This document shows, in pieces, positions 9,224 through 20,721 of a stretch of DNA of 64,000 nt. The stretch covers positions 1,736,001-1,800,000 of the forward strand of contig NZ_JQLQ01000002.1 of the NCBI RefSeq assembly GCF_000744285.1, in the 5' to 3' direction. Every line of letters begins with the position of its first letter. Position 1 is the first letter of the stretch. The DNA is from Carnobacterium pleistocenium FTR1 (GTDB lineage: Bacteria; Bacillota; Bacilli; Lactobacillales; Carnobacteriaceae). Position numbers and translations under genes: made by a program. The notes under the pieces were generated by a model, which made no database searches, was not told where the DNA came from, and worked only from the letters and a program-made list of their open reading frames with translations.

Positions 9224-9538
9224 TTATTCTTCTTCATCTGCTAAAAATGTATTTAATACTTCTTCGATCATATCCCATTCTTCTTCAGTTTCGATTGGCT
9301 TTAACTCACCTTGTTCTCCAGTATCGGTTTCAATGAATGAGTAAACTTCAAGTTCTACTTCTTCTCCTTCATTGGCACCAGCCGGGTAAACGAAAACATA
9401 AGATTTGCCATAGTCATCTGAATCAAATGTAAATAAAATTTCGTATAATTGTTCATTACCTTGTTCATCTACTAATGTGATATGTTCATGATCATGGTCG
9501 TGTTCGTGGTCATGGTCGTGATTGTGGTCATGTGACAT
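9224..9538 (-). CDS. yrzB: DUF1292 protein (YrzB) with His-rich N-terminus
   Basis: 104 aa. Residues about 20-104 match the DUF1292/YrzB family ([27 protein letters not shown], the acidic [15 protein letters not shown] end). The function is unknown; the gene conventionally follows ireB and ruvX, as here. The odd part is the first 19 residues: His occupies every odd position from 3 to 19, alternating mostly with Asp, a strong metal-binding pattern. AGGAG lies before the ATG. Confidence 0.93.
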   Translation of the reverse strand: MSHDHNHDHDHEHDHDHEHITLVDEQGNEQLYEILFTFDSDDYGKSYVFVYPAGANEGEEVELEVYSFIETDTGEQGELKPIETEEEWDMIEEVLNTFLADEEE

Positions 9539-9603
9539 TGGTCAACACTCCTTTAATATAAATTACATTTCTTATTCATTTTAGCGTACTATCTATTGAA
9601 TTA

Positions 9604-10026
9604 CTAGTTTTGATTTTGATTCAAATAATTTTGAAGGATGATAACTGCAGCCAATTTATCAATTACTTTTTTCCTTTTGGCTCTAGAGGTATTTCCTTCT
9701 TCTATAAGCATTCTTTCAGCTTGAACAGTTGTTAAGCGTTCATCCTGCAATATTACCGGTAAATTAAATGTTTCTTTAATTAATTCAGCATACCGAAGAG
9801 AAGCTTCTGCGCGAGGTCCGATAGAATTATTCATATTTTTAGGTAAACCAATAACTACTTTCGTGACTTCATGAATGTTGATCAATTCGCCGATCCGGTC
9901 TATACCATATTCTTCTTGTACTTCATTAATTTTAACGATTTCGATTCCTTGTGCTGTCCAGCCAAATGGATCACTAACGGCTACACCAACAGTTTTGGAA
10001 CCGACATCTAATCCCATTGTTCTCAT
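9604..10026 (-). CDS. ruvX: RuvX/YqgF Holliday-junction resolvase-like nuclease
   Basis: 140 aa with an RNase H fold. Conserved acidic positions are visible in [18 protein letters not shown] (D7), [15 protein letters not shown] and [13 protein letters not shown]. The family is linked to 5' processing of pre-16S rRNA as well as resolution of DNA junctions. The start overlaps the ireB stop by one base (TAATG), so translation is coupled. Confidence 0.95.
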   Translation of the reverse strand: MRTMGLDVGSKTVGVAVSDPFGWTAQGIEIVKINEVQEEYGIDRIGELINIHEVTKVVIGLPKNMNNSIGPRAEASLRYAELIKETFNLPVILQDERLTTVQAERMLIEEGNTSRAKRKKVIDKLAAVIILQNYLNQNQN

Positions 10027-10292
10027 TAAGCTTTATTTCCACTCTCTTTCAAATAGGTTTTTACAATCTCTTCAACAATTTCGTCACGTTCATGACGTCT
10101 AATTAGATTACGAGCATCTTTATGACGAGGAATGTAAGCAGGATCTCCTGAAAGTAAGTAACCAACGATTTGATTGATTGGGTTGTATCCCTTTTCTTCC
10201 AAAGCATCATAGACTAAACTCAAAGTTTCTTTCACACTTTTTTCACTGTTGTCGCCAACATTAAATCGTACTGTTTCATCGGTTGAACTCAT
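10026..10292 (-). CDS. ireB: IreB family regulatory phosphoprotein
   Basis: 88 aa (DUF965). In Enterococcus, IreB is phosphorylated on N-terminal threonines by the kinase IreK and lowers cephalosporin resistance. Here T4 and T7 lie in [10 protein letters not shown]; the remainder ([27 protein letters not shown]) is the conserved core. It lies between alaS and ruvX, the usual Firmicutes order. Confidence 0.95.
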   Translation of the reverse strand: MSSTDETVRFNVGDNSEKSVKETLSLVYDALEEKGYNPINQIVGYLLSGDPAYIPRHKDARNLIRRHERDEIVEEIVKTYLKESGNKA

Positions 10293-10401
10293 GGTCTACA
10301 CCTCAATTTCTGTAACATATACTCTTATTTTACAAGAAAGCACTTCAAACTACAATGATTATCAGAAATGAACGTCAGAAATTCTTTGTTTTTTTATTTT
10401 T

Positions 10402-10432
10402 CAAAAAAGACCTAGAATTTTGTCTAGATTTT
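10402..10432 (-). terminator. Terminator after alaS
   Basis: CTAGA and TCTAG arms around an A-rich loop on the minus strand, followed by TCTTTTTT. A modest hairpin between alaS and ireB. Confidence 0.6.
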
Positions 10433-10448
10433 TTTAAATTTAGTAGCT

Positions 10449-13097
10449 TTATTTTTTCTCATTGACCCATTCTGTAACTTTAGCTAACGCCTCTTGTAAG
10501 CCTGCTGGATTTTTCCCACCTGCTTGAGCCATATCGGGGCGTCCGCCACCTCCACCGCCAACTAGTGGGGCAATCGTTTTAATCAGATCGCCAGCTTTAA
10601 AACCTTTTTTAATAGTTTCAGCATCAATAGCCGTCAGCAAATTAACTTTTCCTTCATTTGAAAAACCTAATGCTAAAACATTTGAAATAGCTTGCTGTTT
10701 CCATTGATCTGCTAGTTGACGCAGTTGATTCATATCTTTCACATCGACTTCAGCAGCAACAATTGTTATACCGTTTACTTCTTTTAAATCCTTGAAGATG
10801 TCACCGGCTTGATCATTAGCTAGTTTAGCTTGCAATGATTCATTCTCTTTTTGAACTTCTTTTAATTCATTTTGCAATTGTTGTACTTTCACTATAATAT
10901 CTTGTGTTTGCTGAGCTTTCACTAATTCAGCTACTTCATTTAACCGTTTTTGTTCTATTTGCAGCAAATGATATGCAGCTTCACTTGTTACAGCTTCAAT
11001 TCTTCGGACACCTGCACCTATTCCTGATTCAGAAATAATTTTAAAGATGCCGATCTCACTCGTATTACTGACGTGAACCCCACCACATAACTCTATCGAA
11101 TAATCGCCAACATTTACAACACGGACCAAATCACCATATTTTTCACCAAATAATGCCATCGCACCCATTTCTTTAGCTTTAGCAATCTCTGTTTCTACTG
11201 TAACTACTGGAATAGATGCCCATATTTTTTCATTTACGATTTTTTCCATTTCATCTAATTCTTTTTGTGTAATTTGACCAAAATGTGTAAAGTCAAAGCG
11301 TAAATAATTCTGAGTTACTGCTGAACCAGCTTGGTTAGCGTGTTCACCTAAACAATCTTTTAATGCTTGATGCAATAAATGAGTGGCCGTGTGATTTCTA
11401 GTTATTTTGTTTCTTAAAGCTTTATCAACTTCAAGCTTATACGTTTTCCCTACAGTAAGAACTTCTAATACCTCTGCTAGATGCAAGGGTTGTCCTGCTG
11501 GAGCTTTCTTAACATCTACTACTTTTGCAACGATGTTACCGGTTGAGTCTTTGACTACCCCTTTATCTGCTATTTGCCCACCCATTTCAGCGTAAAATGG
11601 TGTTTGATCAAAAATCAAACGAACTCTTTCACCAGGTTGAACTACCGTTACAAGTTCTTCATCCGTTGCAATCACTTCTAAAGTACCAGTGTCAGCTGTT
11701 TGATTGTACCCTACGAATAGACTTTCTTCTTTTAAATCTGAGAATAATTTTGTTTGAACACCCATTGATTTTTCAGTTCCTCGAGCTGCACGAGCTCGAT
11801 TTCTTTGAGCAGTCATTTCTATTTCAAATCCTTCATGATCTACTTCTAACCCTTCATCTTGTGCATATTCTTCTGTCAATTCAACCGGAAATCCGTAGGT
11901 ATCATATAATTTAAAGATATCTGATCCTATAATTATTTTTTCACCTTTTGCTTTTAATTCACTGATGCGTTCATTCAAAATGGTTAACCCATCATTGATT
12001 GTTTCAAGAAATCGTTCTTCTTCATTCTTGATTACTTTAACAATAAATTCTTCTTGTGCTAAAATCTCAGGATAATGGCTATCCATAATCTTTCCAACAA
12101 TAGGAACCAACTTAAACATGAAGGCTTCTTCAACGCCTAATTTCTTCCCATGCATAACAGCTCGTCTTAACAAGCGACGCAGTACATATCCACGTCCTTC
12201 ATTGGAAGGCAAAGCACCATCACCAATAGCAAAGCTTACCGCACGAACATGGTCTGCAATGACTTTAAATGAAATATCATCTGTTGCATTTTCACCATAT
12301 TTCTTGATTTTGCTTAATGATTGGACTTTTTCAATAATCGGCATAAATAAATCCGTTTCAAAGTTCGTTGGTGCATCTTGTAAAATAGAGACAACACGCT
12401 CTAATCCCATACCTGTATCAATATTTTTATTGGGTAATGGTTCGTAGGTACCGTCAGGTTTATGATTAAATTCAGAGAATACTAAATTCCAAATTTCTAA
12501 CCAACGCTCATTTTCTCCTCCTGGATAGTTTTCCGGATCATTTTCAGCTAAATCATTAAACGCTTCGCCACGATCGTAAAAAATTTCAGAATCAGGACCA
12601 CTTGGACCAGCACCAATATCCCAAAAGTTATCGGCTACTTCTACAATATGATCACTAGTCAATCCGATTTTTTCTTTCCAAATCTTTTTAGCCTCTGTAT
12701 CTTCAGGATAAACAGTCACATATAATTTTTCAGGATCTAGATCCAACCATTTTCCTTCTGTTAAAAATTCCCATGCCCATTCAATTGCTTCTTCTTTAAA
12801 GTATTCTCCAATTGAGAAATTCCCAAGCATTTCAAATAATGTATGATGGCGAGCCGTTTTTCCCACATTTTCAATATCATTGGTACGAATACTTTTTTGT
12901 GCATTTGTGATTCGAGGATTTTCGGGAACTACAGATCCATCAAAATATTTTTTTAATGTTGCTACCCCAGAATTTATCCACAGCAGTGTTGGATCTTCAA
13001 AAGGAACTAGTGATGCACTTGGTTCTACTTTGTGTCCTTTTGATTCAAAAAAATCTAAAAATAGTTGACGAACTTCATTACTTGATAATTTTTTCAT
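10449..13097 (-). CDS. alaS: Alanyl-tRNA synthetase
   Basis: 882 aa, the full family length. An N-terminal class II catalytic core (about 1-240, with [20 protein letters not shown]) precedes the tRNA-binding region and the editing domain, whose zinc ligands are visible in HTATHLLHQ and ELCGGVHVS. The C-terminal domain has a coiled coil (about 730-780) and the [15 protein letters not shown] block. A T-box leader precedes it, so expression should rise when tRNA-Ala is uncharged. Confidence 0.98.
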   Translation of the reverse strand: MKKLSSNEVRQLFLDFFESKGHKVEPSASLVPFEDPTLLWINSGVATLKKYFDGSVVPENPRITNAQKSIRTNDIENVGKTARHHTLFEMLGNFSIGEYFKEEAIEWAWEFLTEGKWLDLDPEKLYVTVYPEDTEAKKIWKEKIGLTSDHIVEVADNFWDIGAGPSGPDSEIFYDRGEAFNDLAENDPENYPGGENERWLEIWNLVFSEFNHKPDGTYEPLPNKNIDTGMGLERVVSILQDAPTNFETDLFMPIIEKVQSLSKIKKYGENATDDISFKVIADHVRAVSFAIGDGALPSNEGRGYVLRRLLRRAVMHGKKLGVEEAFMFKLVPIVGKIMDSHYPEILAQEEFIVKVIKNEEERFLETINDGLTILNERISELKAKGEKIIIGSDIFKLYDTYGFPVELTEEYAQDEGLEVDHEGFEIEMTAQRNRARAARGTEKSMGVQTKLFSDLKEESLFVGYNQTADTGTLEVIATDEELVTVVQPGERVRLIFDQTPFYAEMGGQIADKGVVKDSTGNIVAKVVDVKKAPAGQPLHLAEVLEVLTVGKTYKLEVDKALRNKITRNHTATHLLHQALKDCLGEHANQAGSAVTQNYLRFDFTHFGQITQKELDEMEKIVNEKIWASIPVVTVETEIAKAKEMGAMALFGEKYGDLVRVVNVGDYSIELCGGVHVSNTSEIGIFKIISESGIGAGVRRIEAVTSEAAYHLLQIEQKRLNEVAELVKAQQTQDIIVKVQQLQNELKEVQKENESLQAKLANDQAGDIFKDLKEVNGITIVAAEVDVKDMNQLRQLADQWKQQAISNVLALGFSNEGKVNLLTAIDAETIKKGFKAGDLIKTIAPLVGGGGGGRPDMAQAGGKNPAGLQEALAKVTEWVNEKK

Positions 13098-13139
13098 ATT
13101 ATTCTTCCCTTCAAATTCAAATCTAGTTAGTTTAAAAAT

Positions 13140-13376
13140 AAATACAAAAAAAGTCCAACAACAGCATTGCTAGACAAGGACGAAAAGTTCGCGGTACCAC
13201 CTTGTTTGCAATGATGTCATTCGACGGTTCATTACCTCTTAAGTCTCGATAACGTGAGAAACGATAGTATTGCTACTATTTTATTAAGGGAGCATTTACC
13301 TAATATTGTTAGTTTTCTTTCAGCCTCGGAAAACTTTTCTTTAAACAAGTGATTAAATTAATTTTATCCTTAGTAC
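13140..13376 (-). promoter_or_regulatory. T-box leader of alaS
   Basis: The minus-strand transcript carries the T-box core AAGGTGGTACCGCG (complement of about 13189-13202), which forms the antiterminator and pairs with the NCCA end of uncharged tRNA. It is followed by a GTCC/GGAC hairpin and a seven-T run as the terminator. Upstream lies about 170 nt for stem I and companions. I could not fix the specifier codon; GCU in AAATGCTCCC is one possibility. Confidence 0.88.
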
Positions 13377-13382
13377 GTTTAA

Positions 13383-13411
13383 AGTATAGGAGAATCTGCT
13401 TCAATTGTCAA
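13383..13411 (-). promoter_or_regulatory. alaS promoter
   Basis: TTGACA (complement of 13406-13411), a 17-bp spacer and TATACT (complement of 13383-13388). Near-consensus sigma-A promoter; transcription should start near 13376 and run through the T-box. Confidence 0.85.
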
Positions 13412-13442
13412 TAAATTAAAATGCTATCTTTTCTAATAACTT

Positions 13443-14318
13443 TTAGATAATCGTCTTTTCTTTAGCTAAAGTAAATCCGCGGCCCCATACTTCACTTGCA
13501 CTCATAACGACTACAAAAGCATTTTCGTCTACATCTAGAATCGCATCTTTTAAAAGTGTGAATTCTTGTTCCGCAACGACACACATCAACATTTCTTTAT
13601 CTGAATTTCCATATCCACCTTTAATACCTAAAGTGGTCACTCCACGATTAACTGTATTAAAAATTGCTTGTTTAACTTCTATTGGGTATTCAGAAATAAT
13701 CATGACCGTCTTAGAATGATTAAAACCTACTTGAACAACATCTATCGTACGACTAATAACAAACAATGAAATAATAGAATACATTACAACCTCTCCATCA
13801 AAAACGAGCAAAGCACCCACGATCACTAGGCCATCTATTAAAGCTACACTCATTCCTAACGGTAATTTTATGTACTCATGAATAATTTGGGCTATAATGC
13901 TTGTCCCACCCGTTGAAGCTTTTGCTCTGAACACAATACCTAAACCAATACCTGTCACAACTCCACCAAATAAAGCCGCCAATAGGGGAGCATCTGTCCA
14001 TGGTTTCATGAAATTAAACATACCGATAAATGTCGGTAAAATCAAACTTCCTAAAATGGTTTTATAACCTGCTTCTTTTCCTAGAAAGATAAAACAAAGC
14101 AAAAGCAAAGGTATATTAAAAGCCAGTTGCACAATGTAAGGATCCCAACTAAATACACTACTTGTGATTGTACTGACCCCACTAATACCTCCTGAAACAA
14201 TCAAATTTGGCAACAGGAAAACGTTAAATGCAACAGCAGCAATAAGTGAGCCAACAATAATGTACAGAATATCAAGTGCTCCTAGTGCATATTTATTTGA
14301 TAATACTTTTTTCTTCAT
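13443..14318 (-). CDS. YitT family membrane protein
   Basis: 291 aa. About five or six membrane helices lie in residues 10-205 (YitT_membrane), with small-residue motifs such as IVSGGISGVS and ASTGGTSIIAQII. A cytosolic DUF2179 domain follows (about 210-285). Transport function is suspected for the family but the substrate is unknown. It is divergent from the lipid kinase gene and upstream of the alaS promoter. Confidence 0.92.
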   Translation of the reverse strand: MKKKVLSNKYALGALDILYIIVGSLIAAVAFNVFLLPNLIVSGGISGVSTITSSVFSWDPYIVQLAFNIPLLLLCFIFLGKEAGYKTILGSLILPTFIGMFNFMKPWTDAPLLAALFGGVVTGIGLGIVFRAKASTGGTSIIAQIIHEYIKLPLGMSVALIDGLVIVGALLVFDGEVVMYSIISLFVISRTIDVVQVGFNHSKTVMIISEYPIEVKQAIFNTVNRGVTTLGIKGGYGNSDKEMLMCVVAEQEFTLLKDAILDVDENAFVVVMSASEVWGRGFTLAKEKTII

Positions 14319-14491
14319 TCACTTTCTTCCTTCCTAAACCTCTGAAACAAAATCTTTATTTATTCTAACACTTCAAACAAGATTGCGGCAGAGTTTCATT
14401 ACTTTCTCATAAAGATTCCAAAAATTTAATTTTCATTTGTTCTATAATAAGAATTGAGTAATAATAAAAAAGCAGTTTAAAGGGAGTGCCT

Positions 14492-15442
14492 ATGTCTACT
14501 ATAGAAAATTATCATCTTATTATTAATGAACTGTCAGGTTCGGGAAAAGGGAAAAAAACTGCCCAAAAAATTAGCAAACTGCTTACCGATAAAAACCTAT
14601 CTTTTCAATTACATAGGTCAACTTATCCTGGACATACAATAGCTTTGACTAAAGCTATCGCTCAAGACATCACCCAACAGCCATCTTTATCTCAATTGAT
14701 TATTGTTATCGGCGGAGATGGCACTTTGCATGAAGTTATTACAGGATTAGGAGAACAGTTTGCCCATATTTCTGTAGGACTTATCCCAGCAGGTTCTGGT
14801 AATGATTTTGCGCGTGGGACAGGTATTTCATTAAATCCTGTGAAAGCTTTAGAACAAATTTTAACTGTTCAAAATGCTAAAAAGTTAGATATTATTCAAT
14901 ATTATGACCATCTTCAGCAAATTAAAGGTTTTGCCGTAAATAATGTGGGTATTGGCTTCGATGCTGCAGTTGTAAAAAAAGCAAATCATTCACCTTTCAA
15001 AGCTCTTTTAAACAAGCTAAATTTAGGTTCTCTCGTTTATTTCGCCAGTTTAGTTCAAGTTTTCTTTAAACAAACCGCCTTTCCATTAACTATTACAACT
15101 GATGGAGAAACGAAATTATTTAAGGATGCTTTTTTAGTTATCATAAACAGCCATCCTTATTTTGGTGGCGGCATACCCGTGTCACCAAAAGCCTCTCAAT
15201 TAGATGGAAAATTAGATTTGATTATTTTACCTAAGCGTTCTTTTTTTAACCTTCTTTATCTTTTTGTCTTAATGCTTTTTGGAGGAAAACATTTAAATTA
15301 TAAAGATGTGTATTATTATCAAGCCAAAAACATTTCACTTACAACTACTTTCACTATTGACTCTAATGCAGATGGCGAAGAATTAGTTTACCAACCCATT
15401 GACTTTCAGCTCAAAACTAGCTCACGTTATTTTTGGATTTAA
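14492..15442 (+). CDS. Diacylglycerol/lipid kinase (DagK/YegS family)
   Basis: 316 aa. The nucleotide-binding motif GGDGTLHEV lies at 74-82 and LIPAGSGNDFARG follows; the C-terminal beta-sandwich ends with DGEE and short strands. The enzyme phosphorylates diacylglycerol (or a related lipid), probably feeding lipid recycling after lipoteichoic acid synthesis. The ATG at 14492 has AGGGAG at a good distance; a GTG at 14486 overlaps that site and is unlikely. Confidence 0.93.
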   Translation: MSTIENYHLIINELSGSGKGKKTAQKISKLLTDKNLSFQLHRSTYPGHTIALTKAIAQDITQQPSLSQLIIVIGGDGTLHEVITGLGEQFAHISVGLIPAGSGNDFARGTGISLNPVKALEQILTVQNAKKLDIIQYYDHLQQIKGFAVNNVGIGFDAAVVKKANHSPFKALLNKLNLGSLVYFASLVQVFFKQTAFPLTITTDGETKLFKDAFLVIINSHPYFGGGIPVSPKASQLDGKLDLIILPKRSFFNLLYLFVLMLFGGKHLNYKDVYYYQAKNISLTTTFTIDSNADGEELVYQPIDFQLKTSSRYFWI

Positions 15443-15488
15443 TCATTATTATTCATTTGTAACCCTTTATTGTTAAGCAAAATTCCGC

Positions 15489-15529
15489 AAAAAGAGCTTT
15501 AGAAGGTCAGCCTTCTGAAGCTCTTTTTA
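15489..15529. terminator. Bidirectional terminator, lipid kinase / recD2
   Basis: AAAAAGAGCTT and AAGCTCTTTTT arms with an inner AGAAGG/CCTTCT pairing. A and T runs on both sides serve the two converging genes. Confidence 0.88.
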
Positions 15530-18025
15530 TAAATTCGGCACAATTCCTGCCATTCCAATCATTGAATCAATTTCATTAGATTGAATCATATCGATTGTTA
15601 AGCGATAATTTTTAGATTCCCTTTCACCAATCGACTCAATTTCACTCTCAGTTTCAGACAGTTGCTCATTACCAATAACAGAGGGTTGTTTTTCTTTAGC
15701 TTTTATTATTGGTCTTTCTTTATTAACGATTGGTTTCACAACCAATTCGACTTGTTGTTCTTTATCTTTCAATAGACGTTCTGTCAATGTGGTTAATCTA
15801 GTTGCCGAAGATTTAGCGACACATTCCTCAAAAGCATAGGGCTCACCACATAAAATAAGCAACTCACTACTTCTTGTAATAGCAGTATACAGTAAGTCAC
15901 GTCTCAACATGCGGTGATAATTTTGTACCATTGGTAAAATAACCATTTTAAACTCTGATCCTTGAGACTTATGGATAGAACAGCAATAAGCTAAAGTGAT
16001 TTTCATCCATTCATTTCGTTTATAAACGACTTCATTGGCATCAAATTGAATCACAATCTCATCCACTTTATCTTCTGTTTCCTTAGCTAGATTGATTCCA
16101 ACGATTTCTCCCATATCCCCATTAAATACGTTCATTTCTGGATAATTTACCAATTGCAGTACTTTATCTCCAATGCGGTAACTTTTTTCATTAAATTTAA
16201 CTTCTTTTCGTTTACCTGAAGGATTGGGATTAAAAATTTCTTGCATCATTTTATTTAATGCATCTATTCCAGCAGGACCTCGATACATGGGTGCCAAAAC
16301 TTGAATATCTTGGGCAGTAAATCCCTTTTCTTTAGCCTTTTCTACCACACGACGAATAATAGGTTCAATTTGATAAGTATTGCATTGGAAAAATGATCGA
16401 TCTTTTTTATTTTTTGTGAAATCAGCCGGCAACTTTCCTTCTTTTATTGCATGAGCTAAAGAAATAATTGAAGAACCGTCATCTTGACGGTAAATTTCAG
16501 TCAATTCTCTACTAGGAATTTGTTTCGCCTTAATCAAATCATGCAATACCTGACCTGGACCAACTGAGGGCAATTGGTCTTTATCTCCTACAAATATAAC
16601 TTGCATATTTTGTGGTACAGCTCTTAATAATTGATTTGCTAGCCAGGTATCTACCATTGACATCTCATCTACTATCAATAATCCGCCTTCTAATTCTCTA
16701 TCAGAAAGTTCCGCATTTGGTTTCTCTTGGCCATTTAGCCCTAAAAGTCGATGAATTGTACTACTAGGCAGTCCAGTAGATTCATTCATTCTTTTAGCAG
16801 CACGTCCTGTTGGAGCTGCTAAAAGAATAGGAAAAATCTTATCTTTATAATCATCTATTTCTAGTGATAAACCATTCAGTTCTGCAAATAAAGTTACAAT
16901 ACCATTTAGTACCGTTGTTTTCCCAGTACCAGGTCCTCCAGTCAAAATGAATACTGGTGAAGTCACAGCGTCTTCAATGGCTTCAATTTGTGAATCTCCA
17001 TATTGGATACCCAATCTTTTTTCCATTTTTCGAATTTCTTTTTGGATATTATGTGCTGGATATTGTATTTTTTTGCTGTTCGCCATTAAACGATTTACCG
17101 AAGTCGCAATTCCCCATTCAGCAGCATACAGTGACTTGATATATAATTTATGGTTATCTTCAATCAATTTATTTTCTTCAACCAAATTTAATAACTCTTT
17201 TGCCACTAAATCCGGTTCGATAATAAATGGTCGACTTTCTTCTAATACTCTTATCGCTTCATGTAAAAGAGATTCTGCTAATGTATAGGTGTTACCTTCA
17301 CTAAGACACAACTCATTTAGCGAAAATAAAATAGCTGCCTGGATACGCCCAGGAGAATCTGCTGCAAAGCCCAGATTTTCTGCGATTGCATCGGCTTTTT
17401 TGAATCCAATATTATCAATATCTTCAATTAATTGGTATGGATTCTCTTGAATGATTTCCAGTGTTTCAGCTTGATACGTCTGATAGATCGTATAAGCTAA
17501 ACGGCTCCCAAAACCAAAATCATTTAGTCCAATAATAATCTTTTCCATCCCATTACTTGAACGAATCATATTAACAATGACTTCTTTTTTTTTGTTATTC
17601 AAGCCAGGAATCTTGCCTAAAACTGTTTCATCTGCATTAATTTGATCAATTGCATCATCACCTAAAAGTTCAACAATTGTTTCAGCCGTTTTTTTTCCTA
17701 TTCCAGGAAATTTATCACTTGATAGATAGGCAATAACACCCTCTGCTGAAGTTGGTTTCTCTTGTCGATACCGTTCCGCAGTGAATTGCACACCAAATTT
17801 TGGATGGTCAGTCAATTGACCAAAAAAACGATATGTCTCATCTTCTTGAATTTGTCCAAAGTTCCCCGTAACAACAATTTCTTTTTCTGTAAAGGAACTA
17901 TTTGTATCGACCACTCGTGCTAAAATTACTTTATAAAAATTTGTTGGATTTTGATAGAAGATTGCAGCAACTTGTCCTACGACATAGGGAGGGTCTCCTG
18001 CAAATAAATCTAAGTTGTCTTGCAT
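15527..18025 (-). CDS. recD2: RecD2-type DNA helicase
   Basis: 832 aa. An OB-like N-terminus, tandem helix-hairpin-helix motifs (about 100-220), then SF1B helicase domains: Walker A in LTGGPGTGKTTVLNG, Walker B in LLIVDEMSMVD, and the C-terminal motif TLAYCCSIHKSQGSEF. This stand-alone RecD2, without RecBC, travels 5'-3' and has been linked to mismatch repair and fork maintenance in Bacillus. The last 100 residues are acidic and repetitive. AGGAAAG supports the ATG at 18025 over a GTG six bases earlier. Confidence 0.95.
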   Translation of the reverse strand: MQDNLDLFAGDPPYVVGQVAAIFYQNPTNFYKVILARVVDTNSSFTEKEIVVTGNFGQIQEDETYRFFGQLTDHPKFGVQFTAERYRQEKPTSAEGVIAYLSSDKFPGIGKKTAETIVELLGDDAIDQINADETVLGKIPGLNNKKKEVIVNMIRSSNGMEKIIIGLNDFGFGSRLAYTIYQTYQAETLEIIQENPYQLIEDIDNIGFKKADAIAENLGFAADSPGRIQAAILFSLNELCLSEGNTYTLAESLLHEAIRVLEESRPFIIEPDLVAKELLNLVEENKLIEDNHKLYIKSLYAAEWGIATSVNRLMANSKKIQYPAHNIQKEIRKMEKRLGIQYGDSQIEAIEDAVTSPVFILTGGPGTGKTTVLNGIVTLFAELNGLSLEIDDYKDKIFPILLAAPTGRAAKRMNESTGLPSSTIHRLLGLNGQEKPNAELSDRELEGGLLIVDEMSMVDTWLANQLLRAVPQNMQVIFVGDKDQLPSVGPGQVLHDLIKAKQIPSRELTEIYRQDDGSSIISLAHAIKEGKLPADFTKNKKDRSFFQCNTYQIEPIIRRVVEKAKEKGFTAQDIQVLAPMYRGPAGIDALNKMMQEIFNPNPSGKRKEVKFNEKSYRIGDKVLQLVNYPEMNVFNGDMGEIVGINLAKETEDKVDEIVIQFDANEVVYKRNEWMKITLAYCCSIHKSQGSEFKMVILPMVQNYHRMLRRDLLYTAITRSSELLILCGEPYAFEECVAKSSATRLTTLTERLLKDKEQQVELVVKPIVNKERPIIKAKEKQPSVIGNEQLSETESEIESIGERESKNYRLTIDMIQSNEIDSMIGMAGIVPNL

Positions 18026-18072
18026 AACCACTTTCCTGCCACCACCTTTTCTATCTTAAGTATTCAAAACAA

Positions 18073-18753
18073 TCAGTCTTTTTGATTTTTCATCATGACC
18101 TCTATCGCTTGTAATTGTTTGGTGCGTTCTTCATATTTTACCGGATCTAATTCTTTTGCTTTATCGAAGTACTGCTTAAGAGAGTCAACTTCTTCTTTTA
18201 ATGCCATCCCTACTACTCCACGTTTAAACCAAGCTTCATCATTTTGAGGTGATTGTTCGATACTTAATTCAAAGTATTTTTTTGCTTCTTCAAATGTACC
18301 TAACTGCATTAACGTATTCCCAATTAATAAAATTAAAGTCTTGTCTAGTTTGTCTTCTTCATAAGCACTTAGAAAATAAGCTAATGCCATTTTAGACTGA
18401 TTTAAAGCTAAATAAATTTGCCCAATCATTACCATAGCATCCTTTTTTAATGAGGTCTCATCGAATTGGGACACTTGCTTAAAATAAGTTAGAGCGGTTG
18501 TATAATCCTCGATTTCATAATATAAATTTCCAAAGGCATAGACAAAAATAGGATTTTCAGGATACTTTTCAATAGCTGTTTCTAATACAGCTTTTGCATC
18601 TTCGTATTTTTTCCCTAAAATAAACATCGTTGCTAAATTGTAATAACAATCGCTATTTGCAGGATTATCATCAATTTCTTGTATAAGTAATTGAATGGCT
18701 TCATTAAACTTGCCTTTTTCCCATAGCTGAAAAGCTTCATGATTTCGATCCAT
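18073..18753 (-). CDS. Tetratricopeptide repeat protein
   Basis: 226 aa, made almost wholly of five or six TPR units (for example YYNLATMFILGKKYEDAK and NPIFVYAFGNLYYEIEDY). It has no signal peptide or membrane helix, so it is cytoplasmic and probably a protein-interaction scaffold. Its place between mnmA and recD2 is the usual one in Firmicutes; the partner is unknown. Confidence 0.9.
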   Translation of the reverse strand: MDRNHEAFQLWEKGKFNEAIQLLIQEIDDNPANSDCYYNLATMFILGKKYEDAKAVLETAIEKYPENPIFVYAFGNLYYEIEDYTTALTYFKQVSQFDETSLKKDAMVMIGQIYLALNQSKMALAYFLSAYEEDKLDKTLILLIGNTLMQLGTFEEAKKYFELSIEQSPQNDEAWFKRGVVGMALKEEVDSLKQYFDKAKELDPVKYEERTKQLQAIEVMMKNQKD

Positions 18754-18884
18754 CCTATTTTCCTCCTTATTGCAACTTTATCCATTTTACACCAAAATTC
18801 AATAGGATTCTACTGCTGTCATTGATTTCTCTCTGTGGTTACCAAATCTTTTTGTTTAAATTACTCGACTATGCTTATGTATAA

Positions 18885-18917
18885 CAAAAAGCTAGGTGTT
18901 GATCCCTAACTTTTTGA
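18885..18917 (-). terminator. Terminator after mnmA
   Basis: On the minus strand AAAAAGTTAGGG pairs with CACCTAGCTTTTT around a short loop, with a T-run. It separates mnmA from the TPR gene. Confidence 0.75.
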
Positions 18918-18932
18918 CTAATCTATTAAATT

Positions 18933-20072
<1,140 letters not shown>

Positions 20073-20170
20073 TCAAACAGATTCTGAAAAATCTTTACGA
20101 TTTGAAGGTCGTATTTTCTCAGTCCCTATCATTATACTAACTTTTAGTCAGAAATCAAGCTGCTCAAACC

Positions 20171-20207
20171 AAAAAAGGAGACATGCTAGCAATAAGTCAT
20201 CTCTCCC
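20171..20207 (-). terminator. Terminator after the DUF1831 gene
   Basis: GGAGAGATG and CATGTCTCC arms on the minus strand, followed by TTTTTT. Confidence 0.7.
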
Positions 20208-20236
20208 TTCTATTCGATTATCTGATTTTTTATTTA

Positions 20237-20578
20237 TTACACTTTTTCTAATACACCGCGTTCCACAAGATTCTCGAGTGTAAATGCTACTTGTTCGCGA
20301 ATTTCTTGATACGCATCTCCATTGTAGATATTTACTGTTCGCAGACCATTGTTTGTTGTTACCGAAATTTTTAATTGGGTTAACTCATTTGAAACGATAA
20401 TTTTCAACTTTACCCCTTGATTATTTATCATATTGATATCCATCGTACGGGTCAATTGAAAATTCCCTTTTTTTGTTTCCTCAAATCCATTGTCTCTTAA
20501 GGTGTATTTTTTTGCGCTAGAACTTACTTGAAACTGTTCATTAGATCCAAGTAGAGCTGCTCTTTTTTCAAATGCCAT
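20237..20578 (-). CDS. DUF1831 family protein
   Basis: 113 aa from MAFEKRAALLGS, which has GGGGG at a good distance; the frame is open 45 bp further upstream. It is a small alpha/beta protein of unknown function found in Lactobacillales, typically between a cysteine desulfurase and mnmA as here. That suggests a role in sulfur transfer or tRNA thiolation, but only context supports this. There is no cysteine in it, so it is not itself a persulfide carrier. Confidence 0.88.
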   Translation of the reverse strand: MAFEKRAALLGSNEQFQVSSSAKKYTLRDNGFEETKKGNFQLTRTMDINMINNQGVKLKIIVSNELTQLKISVTTNNGLRTVNIYNGDAYQEIREQVAFTLENLVERGVLEKV

Positions 20579-20663
20579 ATGGTTCCCCCACTTTTCTTTT
20601 AAGTTAATCGTAACCCTTTTCATCCCACTATAACATAGTTCTCATTCTTTTTTCATAAAAATT

Positions 20664-20697
20664 AGTAGAGAGACTGGAATTATTCCAGACTCTCTAC
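20664..20697 (-). terminator. Hairpin after the cysteine desulfurase gene
   Basis: GTAGAGAG-CTGGAAT and its complement form a long stem on the minus strand, followed by TAATTTTT. Confidence 0.8.
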
Positions 20698-20721
20698 CCT
20701 GTCTACTTATTTCATTTTACT

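Noticed and set aside
11597-11914. 105-codon frame antisense to alaS
   Set aside because: Leu/Phe/His-rich product of an antisense frame in a highly conserved synthetase gene.
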